Below are positions 49,391 to 57,933 of a stretch of DNA of 64,000 nucleotides, in pieces; position 1 is the stretch's first letter; each line of letters opens with the position of its first letter. Position numbers and translations under genes: made by a program. The stretch comes from Nonomuraea wenchangensis (lineage in GTDB: Bacteria; Actinomycetota; Actinomycetes; Streptosporangiales; Streptosporangiaceae). The notes under the pieces were generated by a model. That model was not told the DNA's origin and ran no database searches. It saw nothing but the letters and a program-made list of their open reading frames with translations. The stretch lies in the NCBI RefSeq assembly GCF_900111685.1, contig NZ_FOHX01000012.1, forward strand, positions 1 to 64,000, given 5' to 3'.

Positions 49391-50314
49391 CTACCACAGG
49401 GTCGGATACCAGATCACGCCCGTCCTGGCCAACAGTCGGACGTCCCAGTAGAGGAAGGTGAAGACCCCGGCGACCAGGAAGGCCGAGGCGGTCAGCAGCG
49501 CGGCGCGTCCCGGCTCGGCCGCCAGCCAGCGCCGCACCCGGCTGCCCAGCACCGCCGTCAGCACCAGGAAGATCAGCGAGAGCACCACGATGTTCCCGAG
49601 CGACTGCAGCACGAAGGCCACCGCCCCGTACATCGGGTGGCCGTTGTCAGCGACGTCGCGGAAGAGCTGCCGGTAGAGGCCGAAGGGACGGCCGACCAGG
49701 AAGGCGCCGATGATCACCCCCATGAAGGCGGTGCGCGCGTACGGGAAGCGCCGCTCGGCCGCCTCCAGCGGGTCCTTGACGATGCCGAGCGCCGCCAGCC
49801 CGAGGTAGATCAGCACGAGCCCGATGATCCCGAACACCACCATCGACTGCACGAGACGCGGGGACAGGGCGCCCGCGGCGGCGCTTGCCGTCGAGTACTG
49901 GGGCATGTTCGTGCCGAACAGCGCGACGATCACGCCGTAGAGCGCCGACACCACGGCCATCCCGGCGACCAGCCACGCGAGCGGCGGCAGCGCCAGCATG
50001 AGCCTGCTCCTGAGCGGCCGCGGCTCGCCGAGCAGCGGGGCGACCGCGCCGAGCGCGGCGATGTTGCAGGCGGTGAACGTGCCGCCCAGGCCGCTGGCGA
50101 AGGCGAACAGCACGCCCGCGAGCGGCCCGGCGATGGCGGCCTTCGGGTCGTGCCCGATCACGGCTCCTGTGACGCTGTCGCCGATGACCTTGTCGACGAA
50201 GGGCGCCGACCAGATCACCGTCAACGCGAATCCGGCGAGCGCGCTGAAGACCAGGACCCGCCTGCCACGTGCGGTACGGCCTGGCGCGATGGGAGGTGCG
50301 TGGAGGTCGGTCAC
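49391..50314 (-). CDS. Polytopic membrane protein at the end of the PKS operon
   Basis: The 307-residue product starts MTDLHAPPIAPGRTARGRRV and has about seven or eight membrane helices. One is notable, VLFAFASGLGGTFTACNIAA, a glycine-rich helix with a single Cys; others are LVQSMVVFGIIGLVLIYLGL and VVLSLIFLVLTAVLGSRVRR. I recognise no named family, although the Gly-rich helix faintly recalls CcdA/DsbD-type membrane proteins. Its ATG overlaps the upstream reductase gene stop (ATGA), so it belongs to the enediyne-type operon and may serve in transport or in membrane-bound redox steps. Confidence 0.65.
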   Translation of the reverse strand: MTDLHAPPIAPGRTARGRRVLVFSALAGFALTVIWSAPFVDKVIGDSVTGAVIGHDPKAAIAGPLAGVLFAFASGLGGTFTACNIAALGAVAPLLGEPRPLRSRLMLALPPLAWLVAGMAVVSALYGVIVALFGTNMPQYSTASAAAGALSPRLVQSMVVFGIIGLVLIYLGLAALGIVKDPLEAAERRFPYARTAFMGVIIGAFLVGRPFGLYRQLFRDVADNGHPMYGAVAFVLQSLGNIVVLSLIFLVLTAVLGSRVRRWLAAEPGRAALLTASAFLVAGVFTFLYWDVRLLARTGVIWYPTLW

Positions 50315-50976
50315 CGTCTCACTCCTGTCTGATCACTCGCGGTCATGTCGGCGCGGAGGAGGCGGAACCCCACCGCGTCGCCCAGCCCTTCCTGCTCGGC
50401 CAGCGTGCGCAGCAGTGCGGCCAGGCCTTCGATCCACTTGCTGGTGTGCAGCGGTCCGGCGTCGGCGACGTCGAATCCGAGGCGTTCGAGGAGGTAGGAG
50501 ACGCATTGCTTGGCCGCGGGGTCGTTCCCGGCGATGGGGACGGTCGGCGCCGGGGCTCCGTGAGCGACCGCGCGCAGGCGTCTGGCGGACACGCAGTTGA
50601 GCGCCTTGACGACGGGACTGCGGGGGAACAGCTCGGCGACCAGTTCCCCCGCCGAGCCGTACTCCGGGTCGCGCAGGTCGGCGGGCTCGGGGTTGGACAG
50701 GTCGACGACGACGGTGCCTTCGAGAGGACCGCGCAGGAGCGGCGCCACCTCGCGGCGGCTGACCGGCAGCCTGGTCGCGAGGAAGACGATCGCGCTGTCG
50801 CGGGCCAGGACCTCGGGCGGGACGGCGTGCGCGCCGGGCAGCGTCGCGGCGAGCGCGGCAGCCGTGCGCCCGCGCCCTCCCGCGAGCAGGACCCGCTGCC
50901 CGCCGAGAATGAGCGCCTCGGCGAGCGCCGACCCCATGGAGCCGCAGCCCACCACACCCACGGCGAAGCGTCCCAT
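50311..50976 (-). CDS. NADPH-dependent F420 reductase-like protein
   Basis: The 221-residue protein has a Rossmann fold start MGRFAVGVVGCGSMGSALAE with GxGxxG, then SAIVFLATRLPVSRREVAPL, VVVDLSNPEPADLRDPEYGS and VVKALNCVSARRLRAVAHG. This pattern (IVVDxxNP...VVKAFN) is typical of F420H2:NADP oxidoreductase-like and NADP-binding proteins. It may supply a reduced cofactor or reduce a biosynthetic intermediate. It is coupled to tebC by one base and to the membrane protein by overlap. It is not one of the five universally conserved enediyne cassette genes. Confidence 0.8.
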   Translation of the reverse strand: MGRFAVGVVGCGSMGSALAEALILGGQRVLLAGGRGRTAAALAATLPGAHAVPPEVLARDSAIVFLATRLPVSRREVAPLLRGPLEGTVVVDLSNPEPADLRDPEYGSAGELVAELFPRSPVVKALNCVSARRLRAVAHGAPAPTVPIAGNDPAAKQCVSYLLERLGFDVADAGPLHTSKWIEGLAALLRTLAEQEGLGDAVGFRLLRADMTASDQTGVRR

Positions 50977-50977
50977 G

Positions 50978-51418
50978 TCAGCGCCGGCCTGGATGGACGG
51001 CGTAGGCGTCGAGCGCCCTGAGCAGGTCGTCCGGCACGTCGACGGAGACCAGTTCGCCGTCGACCCGCTTCATGCAGGCGACCGTCTGCGCGCCGCGGGC
51101 GACGAGCTGGCCCGGCCCGGTGTTGAGCCGCACGTAGTCGAAGCCCATCGCGATCCGGTTGAACTCGACGCCGCGCAGGCTCATCCTGACCGACACGCGG
51201 TCGAAGGCCACCAGTTCGGCGAAGAACTCGCACGAGCACGACACCGTCACCAGCGCGAGGTCGGCGGCCAGTCGCTCGATGACGCCCGGCGCGTGCTCGG
51301 CCAGGAAGCGCTCACGGCACGCGCCCTGCCAGATCAGGTAGTTGGCGAAGTACACATTGCCGACGAGATTCGTGTCGACGAAAGTCACCGTGTGCTCGTA
51401 GGCGAAGGTCCGCCTCAT
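50978..51418 (-). CDS. tebC: Enediyne-type thioesterase (TEBC/E10, 4-hydroxybenzoyl-CoA thioesterase fold)
   Basis: The 146-residue hot-dog protein starts MRRTFAYEHTVTFVDTNLVG and continues NVYFANYLIWQGACRERFLA, matching the YxHxVTFxDTNLVGNVYFxNYxxWQGRCRExFL consensus of enediyne thioesterases. In DynE7- and CalE7-type enzymes it releases the polyene from the PKS as a ketone or carboxylic acid without a Glu or Asp nucleophile; an Arg (here in CRERF) stabilises the reaction. The ATG overlaps the pksE stop as ATGA. The longer frame running back through pksE is a shadow. Confidence 0.92.
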   Translation of the reverse strand: MRRTFAYEHTVTFVDTNLVGNVYFANYLIWQGACRERFLAEHAPGVIERLAADLALVTVSCSCEFFAELVAFDRVSVRMSLRGVEFNRIAMGFDYVRLNTGPGQLVARGAQTVACMKRVDGELVSVDVPDDLLRALDAYAVHPGRR

Positions 51419-54400
51419 GATCCTCCCTTCACCATGACGGAGACGGCGATCGGCCTGGATTCCCCTTCGACCTGCAGGACGCTGCAGGCGAGCTGCGTGA
51501 ACCCGCTTCTGAGGAGCAGCCAGCCCTGTTCGTAGGCGCCCTGGACGGTCAGCGGGGCCTGCGACAGGGCGTGGCCGTGCTTGGACAGGCATTCCCTGAC
51601 CGTCCAGAGGCGGGCGGCGGTGTGCTCGGACGGCTCGCCGGTCAGCTCGGCGATCTGCCTGGCCGCCGCGAGCGCCTGCGGATGGATCTCGATGCCGGGC
51701 TCCACCCACTCCCAGTCGCAGGCGAGGGCGGCGGGGCCGGTAACGCGCAGGACCCACCGGTCGAGGTGGCTCCGCCGTACGCCCCGGTCGGTCTCGGAGC
51801 CTCGGCCCGCGGTGCGGCCACCGGTCTTGGGGGTGACGCCGACCTGCACGGGGCTGTCCGGCAGCAGCGCCTCGATGCTGCGCTGCAGGTAGGGCCCGAC
51901 GAGGACGGCGGGCCACGCGGGCGGCTCCAGTGGCCCGATGTCGCGCAGGCACAGGCCGCGCCAGCTCATCACCGGCCATCCGCGCCGGTCGCGGACGATC
52001 ACGTCGTAGACATGGTCGGTGCCGCGCCTGTGCCGTTCGGCCGCGGAGAGCACGAGCTCGGGTGTCTCGGCGGAGGAGTGCAGGGCGAACGCCTCGCAGG
52101 CCACCGGGAGCAGCCGCCGGTTGGGGACGCATGCCTGCAGGACGTGGATGGCCGCGTCGTTGACGGTGGGGTCGCCGAGCACGAGCCGTTCGGCGGGGTC
52201 CCATCGCCGGTCGGCGTCGAGGACGGCGACGCACGCCGTGGCCTCCAAGTGCTCGTAGTGCCGCAGGCGCTGGAACAGCGGCCCGTGGAAGAAGGTCGGG
52301 CCGTAGAGCTGCCGTCCCCTGTGCAGGGGCTGTTCGGCCCTCGGCCCGCTCGGAACGGTGAGGCCGGGGCCGCCCGGGGTGCGCATGACCCGCGCCGAGA
52401 AGTGGTCGACCGCATATCCGGTCTCGTCACTGCGGACGACCACCTCGACGGCGTCCTCTCCCCGGGCCAGGGCGCAGACGCGCAGGGTCCGCCCCTCCTC
52501 GGGCACGATCACGGGGCGGTCGAAGGCGCAGTCGGCGAGATGGGCGGGGCGCTCGCCGGTGAGCAGTTCGGCCGTGCGCGCCATCAGTTCCATCGCGACG
52601 ACGGCGGGCAGGACGCGCAGCCCGTCGATCAGGTGGTCGGCCAGGTAGCCGTCGCGGACCGGGTCGAGGTCGACCTCCGCGACGGCCTCGACGCCGGGGA
52701 CGAAGACCGGGATCCTGGCGAAACCCGACTCCGGTCCGGGCCCCGGGGCCGACTGGAGCTGAGGCAGCCGGCCGGTGGCCAGCACGTTCCAGGTGCCGGG
52801 CGGTCCGCTGAGTGCCTCGTGGAGCAGGTCGAGGCCGCGCTCGACGGGGAGCGGCACGACGCCGGCGCGCATGAGGCCGTCGAGCACGTCGAGCCGCTCG
52901 CCCATGCCCGCGCCGGACCAGGCGGTCCAGTCGATGTTGCGCACCACGCAGCCGGGGAGCCGGGCGGCCAGCACGCGGGCGAGCTCGCGCAGGCGGCCGT
53001 TGGCGAGCGCGTAGTGGGCCTCGCCCGGAAGGCCGAACCGGCCGATCACCGACCCGTAAGTCACCAGCACGCGCAGGCAGCCGAGGTCGAGGAGGTCGAG
53101 CAGGTGACGCAGGGCCTCGTGTTTGGGCGCGCTGTGCCGGGCGTAGTCGTCGTCGCCCAGGTCGAGGAAGCGCCGCGGCTCGTTGATCCCGCTGCTGTGC
53201 ACGACGACGGTGACCGGTCCCGAGACGGCGGTCGCCCGTGCCAGCGCCGCGCGCAGGGCCGCGCGGTCGGTGACGTCGGCGCGGGCGTAGGCGTGCCGTA
53301 CCCCGTCGAGCGCCGCCAGGTTGGCGGCGAGCTCCTCGTCGGCGGCGGGGTCGCTCCTGCCGAGCAGCACGAGGAAGGCTCCGGTGGCGCGGCCGAGTGA
53401 CAGGGCGGTCTGAAAGCCGATGCCCTTGCCACCGCCGGTGACGAGGACGACGTCGTCGGGCCCGATCGGCGAGCCGGCGGCGGGGGTGGGCAAGGGCTCG
53501 TAGGAGACGTCGTTCACCTCGCCGGTGGCGACCACGAGTTCGCTGAAGCCCGAGGCGGGGCGGCGCAGGAGCCCCCGTACGGCAGGCGCCGCGCCGGCCC
53601 CGGAGACGCCGATCCAGCGCATGGCCTGCCCCGGATGCTCCTGGCAGATGCCGGCGAGGAAGCCGGAGGCGGTGTCACCGTGGTCGACAACGGTGAGTGG
53701 ACGGTGCAGATCCACGGCGCTCCGCGCGGCGGCGACGAGCCCAGCGACGGCGTCGTCGTCCGGGTCCTCGGGCAGGAAGTACAGCTCGGCCTCGGCCTCG
53801 GCCTCGCCCAGGTGGAGCGACGGCTCGATCTCCGCGCGCAGCGGGCCGCCGCCGCCGACCCGCCAGGTGAGGTCGACGGTCTCGCCCGCCACGGCGGCAG
53901 GGCTGAGCCGCCTGCGCAGCAGCCGGTGCCAGGGGGCGACGCCGGGGAAGCCCGCGTCGGCGTCGGCGTCCGCCTCGGGCAGCGCCTCGATGTAGGCGAT
54001 GAGGTCCGTGACCGTCACGTCGGCCAGGACGAGCGGCTCGACCGGGACGGCCCGCCCGCACGAGGCGGCGGCCTGCGCGGCGAGCTGAACCACCCGCAGC
54101 GAGTTGAGGTGCAGGTCGCTCAGCAGCCGGTCGCCGTCGTCGATTGCCTCGGCCGGGAGTTCCAATGCGACCGCGACGAGATCTCGTACTGCGGACGCCG
54201 GATCCCCATGGGTCACGGCGATTTGGGACTCCTCCTCGGGAAGCTGCCGCGGTACGGCGGGCAGCACCGGCGCCTGCTCGCACGGGCTCTCCAGGAAGAC
54301 CCGCTCGCGCTGGAGGTCGAAGGGACGATGGAAGCGGCCTTCGAACAGCGGGCGCAGGTCGGTGGCGGCACCGAGCGCGTGCAGGGCGGCGGCCACTCCG

Positions 54401-56994
54401 CACAACGGCACGTCCGACTCCCCGCCGATCTCCATGGACAGGACGGGCTTGCCGGTCATTTCGCCGGTGAGGCCGGACAGGGTGTGGCCGGGCCCGACCT
54501 CTAGGAGCAGGTCGACGGATCCGGCGAGGGACTCGACCGCCTGCCGGTAGAGGACCGGCGCGGTGAGCTGGGCGGTGAGCATGGCCGCGACGTCGTCGCC
54601 CGGCTTGAGCGGGGCTCCGGTGATCGTCGAGTGGACGGTGCCTCTCGGCTCCGCGAACGGGACGTCCGCGAGGTGCCCGCGGAACACCGGCTCGGCGGCG
54701 GCGAAGGCGGGCGAGTGGAAGGCGTGGCTCACGTCGAGGCGGCGATGCCGGATGCCCGCCTCGTCGCAGCGGCCGGCCAGGCGGTCGAGCTCTTCCAGGG
54801 GTCCGGCGACGACCGAGGCGTGCCCGTGGTCGGCGGCCACCACGAGGCTCGTGCCGGTGACCAGCGCGCTCGCGGCCTCGTGCGAGGCGAGCAGGGAGAG
54901 CATGCCGGTGCCGGGCGCGCCGTACTCGGACATGATGCGGCCACGGGCGGAGGCGAGATCCACGGCGGCGTCGTGGCCGAGTACCTCCGCCCAGGCGAGC
55001 GCGGCGATCTCACCGAGGCTGTGCCCGGCGGCGCCACCGGCGACGACCCCGAGCGCGTCGAGCCAGCGCAGCCCGGCGAGAGCAGCGGCAACGATCAGCG
55101 GCTGCGCCACCGCCGTATCCGGCACCCGAGCGGCAGGATCGGGAAGCTCGGCCATGAGAACGGCGAGCTGCCCGGGATGGGGGGCGCCCTGGCCGGGGAC
55201 GCGGGGGACCCGGCTTGGCAGGGGCGCGCCCTGACCGGGGAAGAGCAGGCCCACGCGGCCGGGGGTGCCGATGCCGAGGGCGATGCCGGAGGCGATGCGG
55301 AAGTCGACCCGTTCGTCGCCCGCCAGCAGCCGTCCTGCTGTCGCCGCGCGGCGCGCGAGCTGGCCCGCGTCGGCGGCCACGAGGGCGACGCGGAAGCGCC
55401 TGAACGGTCCCGCCGCACGCTCCGCCAGCTCAGCGGCGAGGTCGGCGTGCTCGGCAAAGGAGATCTGCCCGGCCAGCCGCTCGATCCGCGCCAGCTCGGC
55501 GGCCAGCTCGTCACGGTCGTCGGAGGCGAACACGAACACCTCGGCGTCAGGCGCCGGAGCCGTGAGCACCCGTTCCACGGCGGTGAGGCTCCGTCGCCTT
55601 CCGGGCGCGGCGCTCTCCAGCGTGAGGTGGGTGTTGATCCCGCCGAACCCCATGGCGCTGACCCCGGCCCGCAACGGCTGGTCTTCGGGCCAGGGTTCGG
55701 CGGTGCGCACGATCCGCAGCGGCGCGCCGGGCTCGTCGAGCAGACCGTGCGGCGTGTCGCAGCCGGTCGTCGGCGGGATCACCTGCCGCTGGAGCGCCAG
55801 GACGGCCTTGAGCAGCCCGGCCACTCCGGCGGCAGCTTTGGTGTGGCCGATGTTGGCCTTGATCGACCCCAGCGCGGCGGGGCCCGTGGTACGCCTGCCG
55901 CGCTGGGCCTCGATCAGCGCGGCAATCTCGACGGCGTCGCCGACGGCGGTCCCGGTGCCATGGCCCTCGAAGCAGGCGACGGTCTCCGCGCCGTAACCGG
56001 CCTGCTCGTAGGCCCGCCGTATCGCCAGGAGCTGGCCCGCGCGCTCGGGCCTGGTGATGCCGCCCATGCCGTCCGACGACACGCCCCAGCCGTTGATCAG
56101 CGCGAGCGGGTGGCGGCCCGAGGCGAGCGCGTCGTCGGCCCGCATCAGGATGACCATCCCGCAGCCCTCTCCCGGCCAGAAGCCTGTGGGGTCGGCGTCG
56201 TAGACGCGCATCGCGTCACGGGCGAGCGCGCCGGTGCGGGCGAAGCCAACGAGCTCGAAGGGGTCGAGGCTCAGGTCGACTCCACCGGCGACCGCGACAT
56301 CGATCTCCCCCGCCCGCAGCGCGCGGGCCGCGGTGACCACCGCGAGCAGCGAGGAGGAGCAGGCGCCGTCGACGGTGTAGCCGCCGCCGTGGAAGTCGTA
56401 GTGGTTGCAGATGCGCCCGGCGATGGTGTTGGCGAGGCCGCCCGCCAGGCTCTCGTCGTTCGGCTCTGGGAAGGGCGCTTTGAAAGCCCGCTCGAACGCG
56501 GCCACGAACGCGGCCTGCCGTTCCGCCTCCCACCCCTCCTCCCCCAGCGCCTGCTGGAGCAGCCTGCGGACGTACGGCCAGCGCAGCCGGAGCCCGCCCG
56601 CCCGGGCGAACTCGCCGTTCATGGTGTTGCCGATGACGACGCCGACCCGGTCGCGGTCGAGTCCCTTGCCGTCGGCGAACCCCGCTGAGGCGAGTGCGTC
56701 GGCCGCGACCTCCAGCGCCAGCCAGTGGGCGGTGTCGGTGACGCGGTGCACGGGGCCAGGAACCCTGAACCTGGCCCGGTCGAACGCCCAGCCTTCAAGG
56801 ACGGCGGCGTGGCGCGCGTAGGTGCTGTCGGTCTCCGGCACGGACGGAGCGCGGTAGTCGTCGAGGTTGAGCCGCCCCGGAGGCAGCGGCCTGAAGGCGC
56901 GTCGCCCGGACATCACCAGTTCCCACAGGCGGTCGAGGTCATCCGCGTCCGGATACCGGCACGAGGCGCCCACGATGGCGATGGGGTGGAGCAT
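51415..56994 (-). CDS. pksE: Iterative enediyne-type polyketide synthase PKSE
   Basis: The 1859-residue enzyme has the domain order unique to enediyne synthases. KS is at about 1-460, with Cys212 in DGACSSSLLAV and the N-terminal string WALEVAADAL of this subclass. AT has Ser659 in GHSLGEIAALAW. ACP has Ser965 in SDLHLNSLRVVQL. KR has VLVTGGGKGIGFQTALSLGR from about 1180 and YALANGRLREL. DH has His1454 in DHLIDGLRVLPAV. The C-terminal 4'-phosphopantetheinyl transferase has WTVRECLSKHG (Glu1801, Lys1805), which arms its own ACP. It condenses malonyl units iteratively into a linear polyene that feeds enediyne core formation. Length and motifs all look complete. The ACP motif reads LHLNS where many homologues have LHLSS. 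Confidence 0.95.
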   Translation of the reverse strand: MLHPIAIVGASCRYPDADDLDRLWELVMSGRRAFRPLPPGRLNLDDYRAPSVPETDSTYARHAAVLEGWAFDRARFRVPGPVHRVTDTAHWLALEVAADALASAGFADGKGLDRDRVGVVIGNTMNGEFARAGGLRLRWPYVRRLLQQALGEEGWEAERQAAFVAAFERAFKAPFPEPNDESLAGGLANTIAGRICNHYDFHGGGYTVDGACSSSLLAVVTAARALRAGEIDVAVAGGVDLSLDPFELVGFARTGALARDAMRVYDADPTGFWPGEGCGMVILMRADDALASGRHPLALINGWGVSSDGMGGITRPERAGQLLAIRRAYEQAGYGAETVACFEGHGTGTAVGDAVEIAALIEAQRGRRTTGPAALGSIKANIGHTKAAAGVAGLLKAVLALQRQVIPPTTGCDTPHGLLDEPGAPLRIVRTAEPWPEDQPLRAGVSAMGFGGINTHLTLESAAPGRRRSLTAVERVLTAPAPDAEVFVFASDDRDELAAELARIERLAGQISFAEHADLAAELAERAAGPFRRFRVALVAADAGQLARRAATAGRLLAGDERVDFRIASGIALGIGTPGRVGLLFPGQGAPLPSRVPRVPGQGAPHPGQLAVLMAELPDPAARVPDTAVAQPLIVAAALAGLRWLDALGVVAGGAAGHSLGEIAALAWAEVLGHDAAVDLASARGRIMSEYGAPGTGMLSLLASHEAASALVTGTSLVVAADHGHASVVAGPLEELDRLAGRCDEAGIRHRRLDVSHAFHSPAFAAAEPVFRGHLADVPFAEPRGTVHSTITGAPLKPGDDVAAMLTAQLTAPVLYRQAVESLAGSVDLLLEVGPGHTLSGLTGEMTGKPVLSMEIGGESDVPLCGVAAALHALGAATDLRPLFEGRFHRPFDLQRERVFLESPCEQAPVLPAVPRQLPEEESQIAVTHGDPASAVRDLVAVALELPAEAIDDGDRLLSDLHLNSLRVVQLAAQAAASCGRAVPVEPLVLADVTVTDLIAYIEALPEADADADAGFPGVAPWHRLLRRRLSPAAVAGETVDLTWRVGGGGPLRAEIEPSLHLGEAEAEAELYFLPEDPDDDAVAGLVAAARSAVDLHRPLTVVDHGDTASGFLAGICQEHPGQAMRWIGVSGAGAAPAVRGLLRRPASGFSELVVATGEVNDVSYEPLPTPAAGSPIGPDDVVLVTGGGKGIGFQTALSLGRATGAFLVLLGRSDPAADEELAANLAALDGVRHAYARADVTDRAALRAALARATAVSGPVTVVVHSSGINEPRRFLDLGDDDYARHSAPKHEALRHLLDLLDLGCLRVLVTYGSVIGRFGLPGEAHYALANGRLRELARVLAARLPGCVVRNIDWTAWSGAGMGERLDVLDGLMRAGVVPLPVERGLDLLHEALSGPPGTWNVLATGRLPQLQSAPGPGPESGFARIPVFVPGVEAVAEVDLDPVRDGYLADHLIDGLRVLPAVVAMELMARTAELLTGERPAHLADCAFDRPVIVPEEGRTLRVCALARGEDAVEVVVRSDETGYAVDHFSARVMRTPGGPGLTVPSGPRAEQPLHRGRQLYGPTFFHGPLFQRLRHYEHLEATACVAVLDADRRWDPAERLVLGDPTVNDAAIHVLQACVPNRRLLPVACEAFALHSSAETPELVLSAAERHRRGTDHVYDVIVRDRRGWPVMSWRGLCLRDIGPLEPPAWPAVLVGPYLQRSIEALLPDSPVQVGVTPKTGGRTAGRGSETDRGVRRSHLDRWVLRVTGPAALACDWEWVEPGIEIHPQALAAARQIAELTGEPSEHTAARLWTVRECLSKHGHALSQAPLTVQGAYEQGWLLLRSGFTQLACSVLQVEGESRPIAVSVMVKGGS

Positions 56995-57000
56995 GGTGGA

Positions 57001-57933
57001 TCACGTCCTGTTCGCGGCGAGCGGTCCGCCGCTCAGCGCGGGCTCGGGCTCGGAGGCGGTGGTCTGCCGCTGCTGCCGCAGCGAGAGCGTGGCCAGGGCC
57101 ACGCCGCGGACGGCGCAGACGATGACCAGGGCGAAGAACAATCCGAAGGAGATGTGCAGGTGGACCAGGAGGCCGTAGGTGGCCGCGGCGGCGACGCCGA
57201 AGAGCACCTGGCGTCCCGGCTTCATCGGTGTCGTCCCCGGGTCGGTGATCATGTAGTTGGTGAAGAGGATGAAGGCGGTCCCGGTCATGACGGTGAGGGC
57301 GGTGACCGTGGCCGTGCCGTCGATCGCGGTGCGGATCACCGCTTGGGCCGCGAACGCGCCAGCCCAGCCGAGGATGAGCGGCACCTTCTTGGTCAGCATC
57401 GCATTGAGCATCGTCCCCGAGGCGAGGATGACGAGGGGCAGCCCCCAGTCGACCGGCCCGCTCACCCACTCGGTGAAGTGGTACGGCGGAGCGATCCCCA
57501 CCCAGGGGAAGGCCAGCAGGACGACGACGATCCCGAAGTTCGACGGGTTGAGCACGTGCTTGTAAGCGCCGCGCAGCCGCACCCTGATGAGGTACTTGCT
57601 GGCGATCGCCACGACGACCGCGAACATCACGGGCACGAGCCGGTCGTTGGCGTAGAGGAGCATCGCGCAGGCCAGGCCGCTGATGTGCGCGGGCAGGAGG
57701 AAGTCGACGAGGCCGCGGAACCCGCCGCCCGCGTACTTGACCGGCCGGCCCGTGGCGGTCGCGTCGATCTTCTCCAGCGCCAGTTCGGCGAGGTAGGCGA
57801 CGGCGAGGGCGGCGATCGGGGTGGCGAAGGCCTGCTCGAACCCGAGGACGGTGTGTCCGAGGATGTTGAACGCGGTGATGGAGACGGCGAACCTGCGCAG
57901 GGCGCTGGTGCGCGGGTCGGGCTTGCCTGTCAT
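57001..57933 (-). CDS. unbU: Enediyne cassette membrane protein UnbU
   Basis: The 310-residue protein starts MTGKPDPRTSALRRFAVSIT and has about eight membrane helices. It contains YLIRVRLRGAYKHVLNPSNF then GIVVVLLAFPWVGIAPPYHF, and FILFTNYMITDPGTTPMKPG; the NPSNFG and F-x-NYMITDPxTTP strings are conserved in UnbU and recall RnfD/NqrB flavin-carrying subunits. Its function in enediyne formation is unknown, but it is part of the five-gene warhead cassette. The ATG overlaps unbV by ATGA and the stop lies six bases before pksE. Confidence 0.92.
   Translation of the reverse strand: MTGKPDPRTSALRRFAVSITAFNILGHTVLGFEQAFATPIAALAVAYLAELALEKIDATATGRPVKYAGGGFRGLVDFLLPAHISGLACAMLLYANDRLVPVMFAVVVAIASKYLIRVRLRGAYKHVLNPSNFGIVVVLLAFPWVGIAPPYHFTEWVSGPVDWGLPLVILASGTMLNAMLTKKVPLILGWAGAFAAQAVIRTAIDGTATVTALTVMTGTAFILFTNYMITDPGTTPMKPGRQVLFGVAAAATYGLLVHLHISFGLFFALVIVCAVRGVALATLSLRQQRQTTASEPEPALSGGPLAANRT

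Noticed and set aside
54631..56688. A 685-codon plus-strand frame opposite pksE
   Set aside because: Shadow of the KS-AT part of pksE; composition is Gly/Arg/Asp-rich without domains.
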